Assembly: GCF_022539505.1 (NCBI RefSeq)
Contig: NC_061510.1
Location: 98,596,292-98,660,291 of the forward strand
Origin: Lolium rigidum
Taxonomy: Eukaryota; Streptophyta; Magnoliopsida; Poales; Poaceae
Reading direction: 5' to 3'
Length of the DNA: 64,000 nucleotides
The notes below the pieces were generated by a model. The model worked only from the letters and a program-made list of their open reading frames with translations, was not told where the DNA came from and ran no database searches. Positions 41,701 through 52,239 of this stretch are shown one piece after another. Numbering within the stretch: the stretch's first letter is position 1; every line of letters starts with the position of its first letter. Position numbers and translations under genes: made by a program.

Positions 41701-42610
41701 TGTGGAGTTTAGAAGAAGTCTCATCGGTCCCAGACAAGCCTCTTGGCAGGTTTTTTTACAACGTCTTGAGTTAATTCAATTGACTCAGGGACCGGATGTA
41801 TTTCGATGGAATCTTACCCGAAATGGTTCATTCTCAGTGGCTTCCATGTACAATGCTTTAATTCTGCCTGAAATTCAGGTCGATAATAATTCAAAAATTT
41901 GGAAGATGAAGATATCACTGAGAACAAAAATCTTTGCCTGGTATCTTCGTCGGGGGGTAATTCTTACTAAAGATAATCTTGACAAACGCAACTGGCATGG
42001 AAGTAAAAAGTGTGTCTTCTGTCATCAGGACGAGACTATTAAACACTTATTTTCCAATGTAAGTTTGCTAGGTTTATATGGTCAGCCGTCCAAATTGGGT
42101 CTACCTTATACCCACCACGTAGTGTTGTCAATTTATTTGGCAACTGGCTCAATGGTGTGGATGTTAGGTTTAAACGTCTTATTAGGATGGGAGCGATTGC
42201 AATTATTTGGTCGCTGTGGCTATGTAGAAATGACAAGATTTTCAATAATATTTCTTCTTCTTCTTTGCAGGTCATCTACCGATGTACAGCTTTTCTTCGT
42301 TCATGGATACCGTTGCAGCGTGTGGAGCACCGGGACCTCTTTACGGAGGTGTCTTCATGGTTGGAGGATACGGCGAGTGATATTTTCTCCCAACATGGGT
42401 GGCAGCGTGACCTTCGGCTAGACCCTCCTAGCTAGTCCTAGTTACTGCTATTTCCTAGCTAGTCCTAGTTTCGGCTATTTGGACAATATTTTTTTTTATC
42501 TTTTGAACATTTTATGGTTTTGTAACGAATATTGTGCGGCTGTGTGCATCTTAGTTATGCAGAGGTCGGGTCTATTGCGCAAGTAATAAAGTGCCCATTT
42601 AAAAAAAAAC
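37755..42610 (+). mobile_element. LINE 2 (L1-type), 5'-truncated in ORF1
   Basis: It begins where the match to copies 2 and 3 of the duplicated block stops (after CCAACTCAT). It ends at an A-tract (42600-42610) preceded by GCAGAGGTCGGGTC and AATAAAGTGCCC, a typical plant LINE 3' end. It holds the end of ORF1 and a full-length but decayed ORF2. No target duplication is visible, and about 100 bp of the duplicated block is missing at the insertion point relative to copy 3. Confidence 0.85.
38768..42435 (+). pseudogene. LINE 2 ORF2, broken
   Basis: Endonuclease: FLAISETGR, WLSCPPLGRSGGILLGV, then after a one-base loss in the G-run at 39181-39187, FNLLRFPCEKSRG and FSDHAPILL. A stop closes this frame at 39549-39551, and the next open part starts at 39573. 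Another frame change lies near 40013. An in-frame TAA at 40301-40303 precedes the reverse transcriptase, which is otherwise long and open (KIDFEKAYDKVKWSFL, KGLRQGDPLSPVLF, LQYADDTILF). The zf-RVT region (IWKMKISLRTKIFAW, CVFCHQDETIKHLF) shifts frame near 42055, after which VRFKRLIRMGAIAIIWSLWL and CRNDKIF follow. At least five lesions make it non-functional. Confidence 0.9.
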
Positions 42611-42735
42611 AGTCTGGTAAATTTTTTAGATCCACCGCACATGGTTCTCCTGAGTCCTGAGTGAGTTGTCAAAAATCCATATGTCTGAATCCTGAATGGA
42701 AATTTCGGGCATGAAACATGGTTTTTTTTTTCAGT
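42611..42735 (+). repeat. Duplicated block, copy 1, part d
   Basis: Matches copy 3 (44050-44181) and copy 2 (49665-49725): GGTCTGGTAAA/GGTCTGGTCAAG, TCCTGAGT, CCATATGTCTG, CCTGAATGGAAATTT and GGCATGAAACATG. Confidence 0.75.
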
Positions 42736-43390
42736 TTTTCAATAAGTAATATATTAATATTAAGAAGATATGAGATACTTTTCGCAAAGAAGAAGAAGAA
42801 GATATGAAATACACCCAGCCTCTGCACAACAAGCCACAGCCACCAATCCCACCACCACAGCTCGCACTTCCATCGGCGGGGGCCCTTGTATCACCAAGCG
42901 GCTATCTTCTCTACATCGTGTCATCCGTTGGGTGATGTCCCCCTTTCGTTGCTTCTACGGGCATATAGACGGTGTGTCTATGAGTGACAACTGGACCAGG
43001 GTGATCACCCCTTCGGTGATAACTGATAAGTAGAGGTCTAGCACTACCTCACATGAGGGGGAGGACTAGAGATTCAAGTTGATGCATGAGTAGAAGAAAT
43101 TCCGGTGGTGGCTTAGGTGTCTATCTACGGTGGACATTAGTGTGGACTCTATCGGTGTAAAGGGTGGATCAGCTACCAGCAGATCCACCATCACGATAAT
43201 GGCTGGAACACCACTCCATACCATTGGTGAAAAACTGCATTCTGGGCTTGACCGGTTAGATTTGACAATGGCAAGCTTGTAGTGTCTCCTTGTTAAATGC
43301 CTAGTATTCTTACTGATCATATGGCCTTGATTGCTTGGGCCCATTAATTAGGATGGAAATCCTTACCCTAGCCTTTCAAACTCGACCCGA
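42736..43390 (-). mobile_element. Possible LINE 3' fragment
   Basis: Read on the minus strand it contains TTGTTGTGCAGAGGCTGGGTG, then TATC(TTC)n and ATATTAATATATTACTTATTG. This resembles the 3' end of a class of grass LINEs. No ORF2 domain and no target duplication could be found, and the right boundary is a guess. Confidence 0.35.
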
Positions 43391-43756
43391 CTATGTTGGT
43401 GCAGCTGTGCACCCTTGAAGATGTTTGGTTTGTTGTGGAAGGTGCCTTTTACACATCCTGTAATGGGAACAACGCATGCACGTCACCATCGCACCATTGC
43501 CATATACAACCAATAAGGACCGCACCATCCTGTAGGAGCTCACACCTCGATACTGGAAGAGCACCACCAAGCCTCATCCACCATGTGTCGCCGCCTCCAC
43601 TTCAAACCACTACCTACATACATTTTAGCTGCGCTCAAACAATCACCTGGATCAACATAGTTTGAAGGTTGGCCATTTCAATGAGTCTGTTTATAAGGTG
43701 TTTTAGGCTCGTCGCATTATCCTTTTTTAAAATAAAATATAGTTGTGTACATCCTA
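43391..43756. other. Unassigned DNA
   Basis: A short C-rich stretch with CACCACCAAGC-type text. I see no recognisable gene or repeat boundary. Confidence 0.3.
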
Positions 43757-44181
43757 GAATGCCAATGTCCTCCCAAAGGCGTTGTACACCTACCTTGTGT
43801 ATCCTAATGAGGATTTGCATTATGACATTAACGTCCAGATTTCAGAAAGTGGCATGAAGAGAGGCTCTTTACTTTGACCAGACGTAGTTTTGGGATCAGA
43901 CTATCAGAGAGAGTACGAGAGGCACTAGCTCCAACTCATAGCGTTTAAAATAAAAAGGAGACGAATTATATAACAAACAAAGTGAATGTAAAACGCCTAG
44001 CTTACGGTCTTGTTTACATCATTTACCTTTGTCTTGTTTTCATAGTCATCATGTTCTGCTTACGGTCTGGTCAAGTTTTGGATCCATCGTTCATGGATCC
44101 CCTGAGTCAGTGAGTGAAGGGCCCATATGTCTGCAGAACCCTGCATGGAAATTTTAGGCATGCAATATGTACTTTTTTTCA
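43757..44181 (+). repeat. Duplicated block, copy 3 (partial)
   Basis: It carries, in the same order as copies 1 and 2, CCAAAGGCGTTGTACACCTACC, ATGAGGATTTGCATTATGACATTAACG, CTTTGACCAGACGTAGTTTT, GAGAGGCACTAGCTCCAACTCAT, GGTCTGGTCAAGTTTTGGATCC, CATATGTCTG and CATGGAAATTTTAGGCATG. It is uninterrupted and so shows the state before the LINE 2 insertion. Confidence 0.8.
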
Positions 44182-46219
44182 TGGAAAACACTGAAACATG
44201 AAATTCATTCCGTCCTTGCCATACCAGGTCATTAAACATAAATTTTTCCCACCTGAATATATCGAAAACGGGCTAAAACCCAGGGTTTTACAGTAGCTAG
44301 GTAGAGAGATCAGAGGGCAGCATGGGGGATTACACAGGCGTGGCATGGAGAGAGTCGTGCCAGCGTCAACGGCACCACGAATGTCAACAGGAAAACAGCC
44401 TCTCCAGAGCGAGGCGTCATTAAACATAATAATTGGAACCACATGGAGATTGCAATCGAGATCTAGCTAGAGCAAAGACTGCAGACGAGGAAGGAAGCAA
44501 GCTCAAGTAAATGTAAGTATCAACAGCCAGACATGATCCCGGGATGTAGCAGCAAGGATCGATGGTGAAGCACGTTGAATCCATTGGCGCTTCCATGGCC
44601 ACAATCAACCAATCATCCACTTTTGCTTCCATCAGGTATCCAACAACTAGAAACAAAAACAAAAATGGATGGCAACCTTTTGCGGCATAAGTTTTTTTTA
44701 TTAGCATCCAACCACTGCTGATGGCACCGCCCAACATGTTAGCTGACCAACATTTCATATGATTCTCGATGGCCTACCGCGCCTATGGGTGGATGCAGGC
44801 CGCGACAAACATCTACTTTATCGTGGGAGGATGAGGATTAGCAACATTATCATTGACATTATCGAGTGCTAATGAGGCAGCAAGGGTGATGAAACCAGGA
44901 GATATTCCTAGGCATATGCCTCTGCATCTGGGCTGTTTTGTTTCACAAGAGACATCAGTGATTGTGTTGGCGAACTGGAAGGAGATGTCTCATCTGTAGA
45001 TTATTGTCCTAGCCTCTGTCTTGAAACGGAATGGGACGTTAGGGAACTGGATCAGGTGGCCTAATTAGGGATCCATGGAACATATATCCTGGTTTTTGAT
45101 TTCAGGATTGTCCTGAACAATATAAGAAGTGACAGTTTGGTATGCAAGGAATGGCAATGGGCTTTAGTTCCATCACTATACTCTCGAGATATACACCGCA
45201 AAATTCAGGTGAAGTAGTATAGTATCTATTTATGTTTTAATTAACGAGAGTGCTCATTATTGAATGCGGATTCCAACTTCCAAGTATATTAAGAATGTTC
45301 TTCAACTAGCTTGTAGTTGTAGTCTGGCTCACTTACAAAACCTAGTTTAAACCTACATCCCCAAGATGATGACCACAAGCCGCCAAGGAGACATTATCAT
45401 AAATCATGTCAATATCAGAACCATCTTGTTTTTTGTCTACCGCAAAAAACAAACATTTAGTCGTGGAGCTTCGTCTTAGGCTTGTCAGCCAAATTAAGTA
45501 CCAGGCAAAGCCAAGAAGGCAAGAACACAGGGAATTTCTCTAATGCCCAAACACCTAGATACAATTTCGTTGTTGACGGAAGCAACGCCCGCAAAATGAC
45601 AGGATAACACTTTTGGGCGCGCGACCGGATCCCAAGTGAAATAATTGCTCACCTTGCCGAGGTGCCGGTCGCTGTTGCCGGCCGGCCGTGATGGCAGGAT
45701 CGATCGCAGCGCGAGGTCTTTCAATTTGCAAGTGGAACGATATACAGAAGTACCGATCTGTAGTACAGATGATGTTTATCCTCCGGCTTCTTGTTGCACA
45801 TCCGGCCTTCTCAGCTCCCAGGGTTGTAGAAATTCCAGAGTATTTTTGTGGGATCAAATTTGTTACGAAAACCTAATGGATCACGGGAAAGATGATATAC
45901 CTTTGGTTTCCTGCGCCCATACTAGCTAACCATATAATTTACAACACCTACCAAAATCATTTTTCACTTAATAATCTTTTAAAAGAAGAGTGAATTCCAA
46001 ATCTAACAGCCTATTTGTACATTTACGACAAATTTTGTCACGTTTAAAATTTGACACGTTTTACCCTCTGTTTGTTATTTGGTGTAACATTTCACCTTGT
46101 TTGACATTTTCTTCCGATTCTGATCTGAATGGGCGACATGTGTATTCTGTTTGGCTCGTGACGGGATGCCAAATGGAAAGCATAAAATCCAAAACAATGT
46201 ACGGGACCAAACCCAACCT
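44182..46219. other. Unassigned DNA between block copies
   Basis: A minus-strand frame at 44420-44758 (112 codons) and a GC-rich patch at 45590-45720 were examined. Neither shows a domain or family motif that I recognise. There is no LTR, no TIR and no target duplication. Parts may be old transposon or promoter remnants. Confidence 0.35.
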
Positions 46220-46222
46220 TTA

Positions 46223-46683
46223 GGGCATTTCCACGACCGTTTGCGTCCGCCTTGACCGAAAATGCGTCTGGCACCCTCTCCAGCGGCGCGACGCAAATTG
46301 ACCGGGCCGTCCGCAGAGACGCAAACCTGCCGCATGCACGGACGCGCAAAGTGTCCGCTCGCGTCTCCACCGGGCCCTCGCTGTATCGAGGGCATCGCTT
46401 CGGCGGTCAGCGCTTCCGCGTCTGTGCCGCAGCCTTCGCCATCAATGGCGCGGCTGCCTGTTCTGCGCGCGCACTGGCGGGCGGCGGCTGGGCTTCTGCG
46501 CCGTCTTCAATGGCATCGTATCCCGCGCGCGGCCGCCTTTAAAAGTCCACCGGACGCGTTCTCCTTCGTCCACACCTCCACTCGCACCACCACCGCCACT
46601 GCGCCATGGGAAAGAAGAACGACTTCGAGGCCTCCGGCAGCGGCAGCAAGAGGGTGCCGCTCCCCGTCACGCTGGGGAGGCTA
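46223..46683 (+). mobile_element. PIF/Harbinger fragment, left end only
   Basis: It starts GGGCATTTCCACGACCG after TTA (46220-46222), followed by subterminal text nearly the same as Harbinger 2 (AATGCGTCTGG, CCAGCGGCGCGACGCAAA, GACCGGGCCGTCCGC). A GC-rich promoter region with TTTAAAAG (46538-46545) leads to an ATG. The element is cut off at about 46683, exactly where the duplicated block begins. Confidence 0.8.
46606..46683 (+). pseudogene. N-terminus of a Harbinger gene, truncated
   Basis: ATG at 46606 opens MGKKNDFEASGSGSKRVPLP followed by VTLGRL, then the element ends and the frame runs out in unrelated sequence a few codons later. It is the first roughly 25 codons of an element gene, 61 bp below a TATA-like box. 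Too short to assign a family. Confidence 0.45.
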
Positions 46684-46686
46684 ATC

Positions 46687-48793
46687 GCACTTTATCCAAT
46701 ATAGAGCAGTGTACTATGCGGTATATTACCAAACGCATTGAAATATTGATATGGTCTCAAACAGCTCACAAAAAATGGTTCCTCTTGAACCTACTTCTGA
46801 CACGTGGCCAGATTTCCTTAAAACTCCGCTGCACATTATAGATGTCAAACCTTCATTTCTTTTGGTTGCATTGCCTGAAATAATGTGACCACCGAAGTGA
46901 GTTTAGTACTTTGACACTTCGAAGCGAGGCATGTAAACCCATGGTCGCAAGTTGCATTCTTTACTAGTAATAGCAAACGACAAATTTCAAATAAATAAGC
47001 GAACTTCAAACAATGACGAATAGCAAGTGGGCATGTAAAGAAAGGAAGGCTCCCACATTGCCTGATGTTGGTTGGAGGAAGAGCAAAGAGTTGGTGCAAT
47101 AAAGTTAAGTTAAATTGCTTATTATATGGAGTCCTCTATGATATACCTGGTCCCTTACCAAGTAGCATATAACATCAGCAGGGCCTCCAAACTTCCAACT
47201 ACGCCCAACTCAACTGTTGGGGCTACCCAGACTTGGTGCTAGTCTTCGATTATTAATGCAATTATTAACCTGTCTTAACATACTGTTTGATCAAGAATAC
47301 TTTAATTTGTGTCATCCAGGACAAACCTGCTAACAATGGGTGCAAATACAGTTTATTTATTTTCTGGGGGCGTTGTGTTGGTAGTGTTTGCTTCACTTTG
47401 TGTCATTTAAAATGTATTTTATATATTAAATTACTCATTGCCATGATACTACTTTCTCCAATGTGTTTCTGTCAGCATGCACATTCGAAAAAACCTACCG
47501 ACATATTATGCCATGGAAAATTGCAAACGGAGACCGAGCTACATGTAGCCCTTTATTTTAAAAATTCAGAAAACATAGTTTTATGTTTTAAAAAAGTTGT
47601 AAAAAAAATTCTAGATGTAGACAATGATGTTGCAAACGTGCAAAATCTTGATGTGAAATTCTTAGTACTATTTATCATTTTTTGTGTAGCCTAAAGTACT
47701 AAGAATTTCACATTGAGATTTTGCATGTTTGTAGATTTTATGATTGGCTACATCCAGGATTTTTTTCAAATTTTTTTAAAACTTAAAAATATAATTTCCA
47801 AATTTTTGAAAATAAAGAGCTACATGTAGCTCGGTCTCCATCTGTCCAGTCTTGCCATGCCATGGGTTACTTCTTGAGAAGAACAAAGCACTATTGAGTT
47901 TGATGTTCTTATCTTCCCAACGTTTTATATTAATCATGGCATGTTAGTTAGTGCATTGTACAATGTTCCATTTTAACTGCCTGGCCTTGTGATGCTCATG
48001 CTGTGAGACACGTTACGGTCGTTTGGTATCTGCGTCTTCTGAAATAGTTTTTATAGAATGGCAGGGCATGAAACACAAATACATGATGCTGCTACTATAG
48101 ACTACGTAGAACCGTTCTTTTTGGGTTCTGTTAGGAGATTACCTTGCCAGAGCTCACATGGAATGGATTCCTGACAACGTATCATGTGTTCCCAATCGAA
48201 AAAAAAGGATACTGTAATCTGGTGTTCACACTGGTGAAGTTCTTCTTTCTCAGAAACTGAAGCACTTAAGAGAGTGTGATGCACGTTTTTGTAACTCGTA
48301 ACTGCATCTGGTTTGATTTAGTTTGATCTGTTTTATCGATTCATAGAAGGCTAGTACTTATAATTCTAGGAGAGCCATCGAGACTATTCTGAGTGAGCAG
48401 CTTAAGCCTGCCAGATCTAATTTCAAGCATAACTTTCCCTTGATATCTCGTAGAAAAAACAGTAGAGAACTGACTTGACCTGTCAATATTATTGATCTAA
48501 AACCTGAAATATTATTATAAGAGATAATTCCTAGCTGTACTTGACAATGCCGTGGCGCCTTTGCTTGGATCTAGTCAGCAGATCAGACAAAAGCTGCTGC
48601 ATTTCTTAATTGGCTTCTAACTCCAAGACCCCAATTTTTTGCGATAGAGACCTTGATTAAAAGTTAAAACAAGGCAGAGGGGCTAAAAGGTGTGGTCAAG
48701 GATCAAGTGTAAGTGCAAAGTTGCTAATCGGCATTAAGTTAGCCTTTCGGTGTAAATTCCTAAGAAGCTGGAACTGAAATTTCCATGGGCTAC
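46687..48793 (+). repeat. Duplicated block, copy 2, part a
   Basis: Homologous to 21201-22650 plus 35265-35624. It carries a foldback MITE (47529-47839) that copy 1 lacks, and lacks LINE 1. The homology passes directly through the point where LINE 1 is inserted in copy 1 (near 48385-48400). It ends at LINE 3. Confidence 0.85.
47529..47839. mobile_element. Long foldback MITE
   Basis: Nearly the whole 311 bp is one inverted repeat. GGAGACCGAGCTACATGTAG at the left faces CTACATGTAGCTCGGTCTCC at the right, and the arms continue to the centre (AATTCTTAGTAC against GTACTAAGAATT around 47665-47710). It interrupts copy 2 of the duplicated block, and copy 1 reads through this point near 22010-22040. 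No clear target duplication is visible, so the superfamily (Mutator- or hAT-type) is open. Confidence 0.8.
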
Positions 48794-49185
48794 ACCACTT
48801 ATGTTGGTTGATATGGAATTGCAGGAATGATATTATTTTTAACAAAAAGGATTCTACTAATTTTCTGCAGGTTATTCACAACTATGGTTTATTGGATCCA
48901 GCTCTGGCGCTTCTTGCTTCCGGAGGATCAGCGGGAGTACATGGTTACTGGATGCAACCGCCTTCAAATGGTTGTCCAGGATATTTTCTACCAGGCTAAT
49001 TGGCAGCCTTTTAAGAGATTGGAAAATGCTTAGCTTATTTAGCATATTTCTTATTTTCAGATGGTTGATTTTTGTATCGACCCTCGTTGATCCATGATTT
49101 GTAACTCTTGAATATTGGTTTTTTAATAAAAAACTGTGTGCATCAACCGATGCAGAGGCCGGGGACATCCCTATTTCAAAAAAAA
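48794..49185 (+). mobile_element. LINE 3, 5'-truncated 3' end
   Basis: It starts in the ORF2 C-terminus (IWNCRNDIIFNK, then in a neighbouring frame LLPEDQREYMVTGCNRLQMV and DIFYQANWQPFKRL). The 3' UTR contains GATGCAGAGGCCGGGG and an A-tail at 49176-49184. One frame change is present. It sits in copy 2 of the duplicated block at a point close to, but not the same as, Harbinger 3 in copy 1. A target duplication was not found. Confidence 0.8.
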
Positions 49186-49740
49186 ATCAGACTAGATCAT
49201 CATTTTTGGACGAATTTCATCTCTGTGTTACTTCGTTGCGAAGAAACAAAGCCCGATTCCAGAACTATAAAACATAAATATCCACAACACATAAATACAT
49301 TGCTCCAAGAGATGGAGCCACTTTTTGATGACGAACCTGTTGAGCATGTTGTCTCCGGAAAAGGCCAAACACTCGTCGTATTTCAAAACAGTTTGCTTAC
49401 CACTTCTAATAATGTGTGGATTATAAAAAAATCAATAATTACTAAGTGGTGTCCATCCAAAGGCACTGTACACCTACCGTGTAAACTAACGAGGGTTTGC
49501 ATCATGACATTAACGTTCAGATTTCAGATATGCGCGTGTATAGAGGCTCTGTGCTTTGACCAGATGTAGTTTTCAGACGAGGGAGTATGAGAGGCATTAG
49601 CTCCACTTCGTGTTTATCTTATTTACTTTTGTCTTCTTTTCTTACGTTGCAAGTGTTGTTAACGATCTCGTCAAATTTTGGATCCATCCCATATGTCTGA
49701 ATCCTGAATGGAAATTAATGGTGGGTGGATCTGTCCATAA
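49186..49740 (+). repeat. Duplicated block, copy 2, part b
   Basis: Matches copy 1 parts c and d and copy 3 without interruption, and so also shows the pre-LINE 2 state: CTCCACTTCGTGTTTATC through GATCTCGTCAAATTTTGG where copy 1 has LINE 2. Confidence 0.85.
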
Positions 49741-49792
49741 TCCGATGTCCGAAGGTTCCTCCCTCTCCCAGTGGCAGAAATCGATGATGTTA

Positions 49793-50118
49793 GGGCATGT
49801 AAAATGGTAGGTAAGACATGTTTTCTCTTAGTACTCTATGTCAGTTAGAGAAAAGATACATATTAGGAGTACAATGCATTATTTTTTATTATCATTCCTT
49901 ATAATAAATGAGAACTAATTATTTTTAGTAGAAAATTATGTGTCTAAGGGAAGACACGTCGTACAATGGGGAAAATAATATTCTCTTATTTAATAAGAGA
50001 TCATCCCTTAGCTAAGAGAAGATAAATTTCTCTTTCTTACTTCTCTCTCCTCCAACTAAGCAAAAATCCTACATGGCACGCGTAAGAGAATGCTGACATC
50101 ATCCCATTGTACATGCTC
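49793..50118. mobile_element. TIR MITE, probably Harbinger-type
   Basis: GGGCATGTAAAATGG at the left faces CCCATTGTACATGCTC at the right. The flanks are TTA (49790-49792) and GTA (50119-50121), a 3-bp target with one change. The 326-bp AT-rich interior contains repeated AAGAGAAGATA/TCTCTTAG motifs and no gene. Confidence 0.65.
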
Positions 50119-50165
50119 GTACATCGATAGGAAACATGACGATGAGGGTCTATATGCATTGGGTT

Positions 50166-50670
50166 TGCTAAAGCTATATGGTGAGGATCTAGCTTATACC
50201 CTCCCGTAGCATTGCAAATATTTTCGGCAATTGGCTAAATGGGGTAGAGGTTAGGTTTAGGAGTCTTATCAGGGTGGGAACGTTAGTCGTCATATAGTCA
50301 CTCTGGCTATGTAGAAATGACAAGGTTTTCAATGACAAAAATTCTTCTCTTATGCAGGTTATTTACCGATCTACGGCTATGCTCCGTTTATGGTCGCCGG
50401 TTCAGCGCTTGGAGGACCGCGACCTCTTTACGGAGGTGTCTACACGATTGGAGAATTCGGCCAAGGAATTTATTATCCAACATGGGTGGCTGCATAGTCT
50501 GAGGATAGCGGCTCCTTCACCATGATTCGTTTGCTATTTTTAAGAACTCTTCCTTGTGTTGAACTTTTTGTGTTTGGATTGTATCCTGGAACAGCTATGT
50601 GCATCCTAGTTATGCAGATGCCGGGTGTATTACGTCAAACTTTGAGTAATAAAGTGCTCTTTTTCGAAAA
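50166..50670 (+). mobile_element. LINE 4, 5'-truncated 3' end
   Basis: It is closely related to the last 500 bp of LINE 2. Shared text includes TTTTCGGCAATTGGCTAAATGG, TGGCTATGTAGAAATGACAAG, GACCTCTTTACGGAGGTGTCT, CAACATGGGTGGC and GAGTAATAAAGTGCTC. A 13-bp target duplication TATGCATTGGGTT lies at 50153-50165 and 50671-50683. It carries only the ORF2 tail, with stops, and the 3' UTR. Confidence 0.9.
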
Positions 50671-50683
50671 TATGCATTGGGTT

Positions 50684-52239
50684 GGGTGTCTTCTCATGCA
50701 GATTGGGTTAGCAAGAAGTTACTAGCTGGTAGTGAGGTTCTTGGCAGTGGCGGTTTCGTTCAAAGTATATGCGCACTCGGATGGAACCATTCAAAATTAT
50801 ACTTGACCATCAGAATTTTGAAAAAATAACCAGGTCAAGGGATAGTCTGCTCCTCACGTCGTTTCCCCAAGGCGCCACCAGGGGTCCAACCCCTAGCCGC
50901 CAAGAGCCACCACGACAGCTCTCACCACAGCCATTGCCGCCGGTGTTAGTGGCGGCCACAGCGCCGAAGGTGCTGGGATAGACGGATGTGGCGGCCACTT
51001 CATTGGGGCTGATGGGGGGTCAATGGAAGGATACGAGCATTGTGGCCAGGATGGCACCCCTGGTTAGGCGGCAGTGGCAGCCTTCCCCACTGGTCACGCC
51101 ACGTGCGGGCACTGATGCAAGCGTATGTGGTGGCCACGGGTCTGGGTGGCCACCCAGATCCATCGTTGGCTATGGCGACATAGTTGGGGCCTAGCACAGA
51201 GACGATCTGCATGGCTCAACGACGATCCATTTGGCTGCAATTTGGGGAAGGGAATTGCCATGAAAACTAAGCTCCGACCTTAGTCGGGGTGGGTGATGCT
51301 AGCGTCTTTGCGCTATTAACTTGTTGAAGGCGTCTTCATTGCAGTCATCATCTAATCACTCATACGGCTCTGGGGTAAACCCTGGATCAGAGGATGGCGG
51401 CACGTTTGGTGTTGCCCTTCGTCATGGGGGCATCGTTTATGGAGGAGACAAGAGGTGGTGTGGTGAGCATATCAATCTAGAGCTCGGACGTGGCGAGTCT
51501 CGACAGTGTGGAACAACGGGCCCTCGCTGACGAAGTTCACATGATGGACTCGTGTAGCGTGGGGGCTTGTCCAAAGCCGTGGCGCATCGGCGGTGCAAAT
51601 ATCTACCATGAATATGGCTCGATGGTTGATGGCGGCGACGGCTTCTCGTTCAACTACATGAGTTGCTCATCGAGGTTCTGCTAGTCTGTAGGTGTGCTCC
51701 CGTGTCGTCATAGGGTTACTCGGTGATGCCCCGATATCTAGCTGATGTGGTGTTGTTTGTGTTTTATGGGCACAAGGCACCGATGGTATGTTCGGGTCTA
51801 TAGGTGTTGCATGGTGGCTTCAGTGTTTTTATCTGTTCCCTTGTTAGGTCTTTGTTGAATAAAATATGAAGAAAGGTCGTATGCACATTTTTGATGCAGA
51901 GGCATGGGTCTCAACCTCCATTTCACAATAAAAAACTCTGTCCGAAACACAAGATATCATATCACACATTGCCAACGCATGTGCGTCGTGATCTTCGTGG
52001 ACTGGTTAATCGAAGCTCATCTTTGGGATGAAAACTTTTAGGTCCACTTATCTTCATCTTGGGTGCATGTGGAACAAACCCTTCTTGTAGGATTTGTCTA
52101 GGTGTTGTGTATTTTCTTTGTTTAGTCATTTGTCATAGCGTTCATTGTAGGACTGTGGAGGTCCTGCCGCGTGGCGATGGCCTCCAGGGTCTTTTTCTTC
52201 TTTCCTGTTAGCCGATTTTGTTCGGCATCGATGTCTCAG
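50684..52239 (+). other. Unassigned, possibly LINE-derived
   Basis: A GC-rich block (50870-51240) with short open frames and no recognised domain is followed by GTTGAATAAAATATG and TTTTGATGCAGAGGCATGGGTC (51860-51915), which looks like a LINE 3' UTR and tail (CACAATAAAAA). A second block at 52120-52230 has a similar look. No target duplications were found, so the boundaries of any element are unknown. Confidence 0.3.

Noticed and set aside
44420..44758. 112-codon minus-strand gene
   Set aside because: No motif, no promoter pattern, and composition like the surrounding non-coding DNA.
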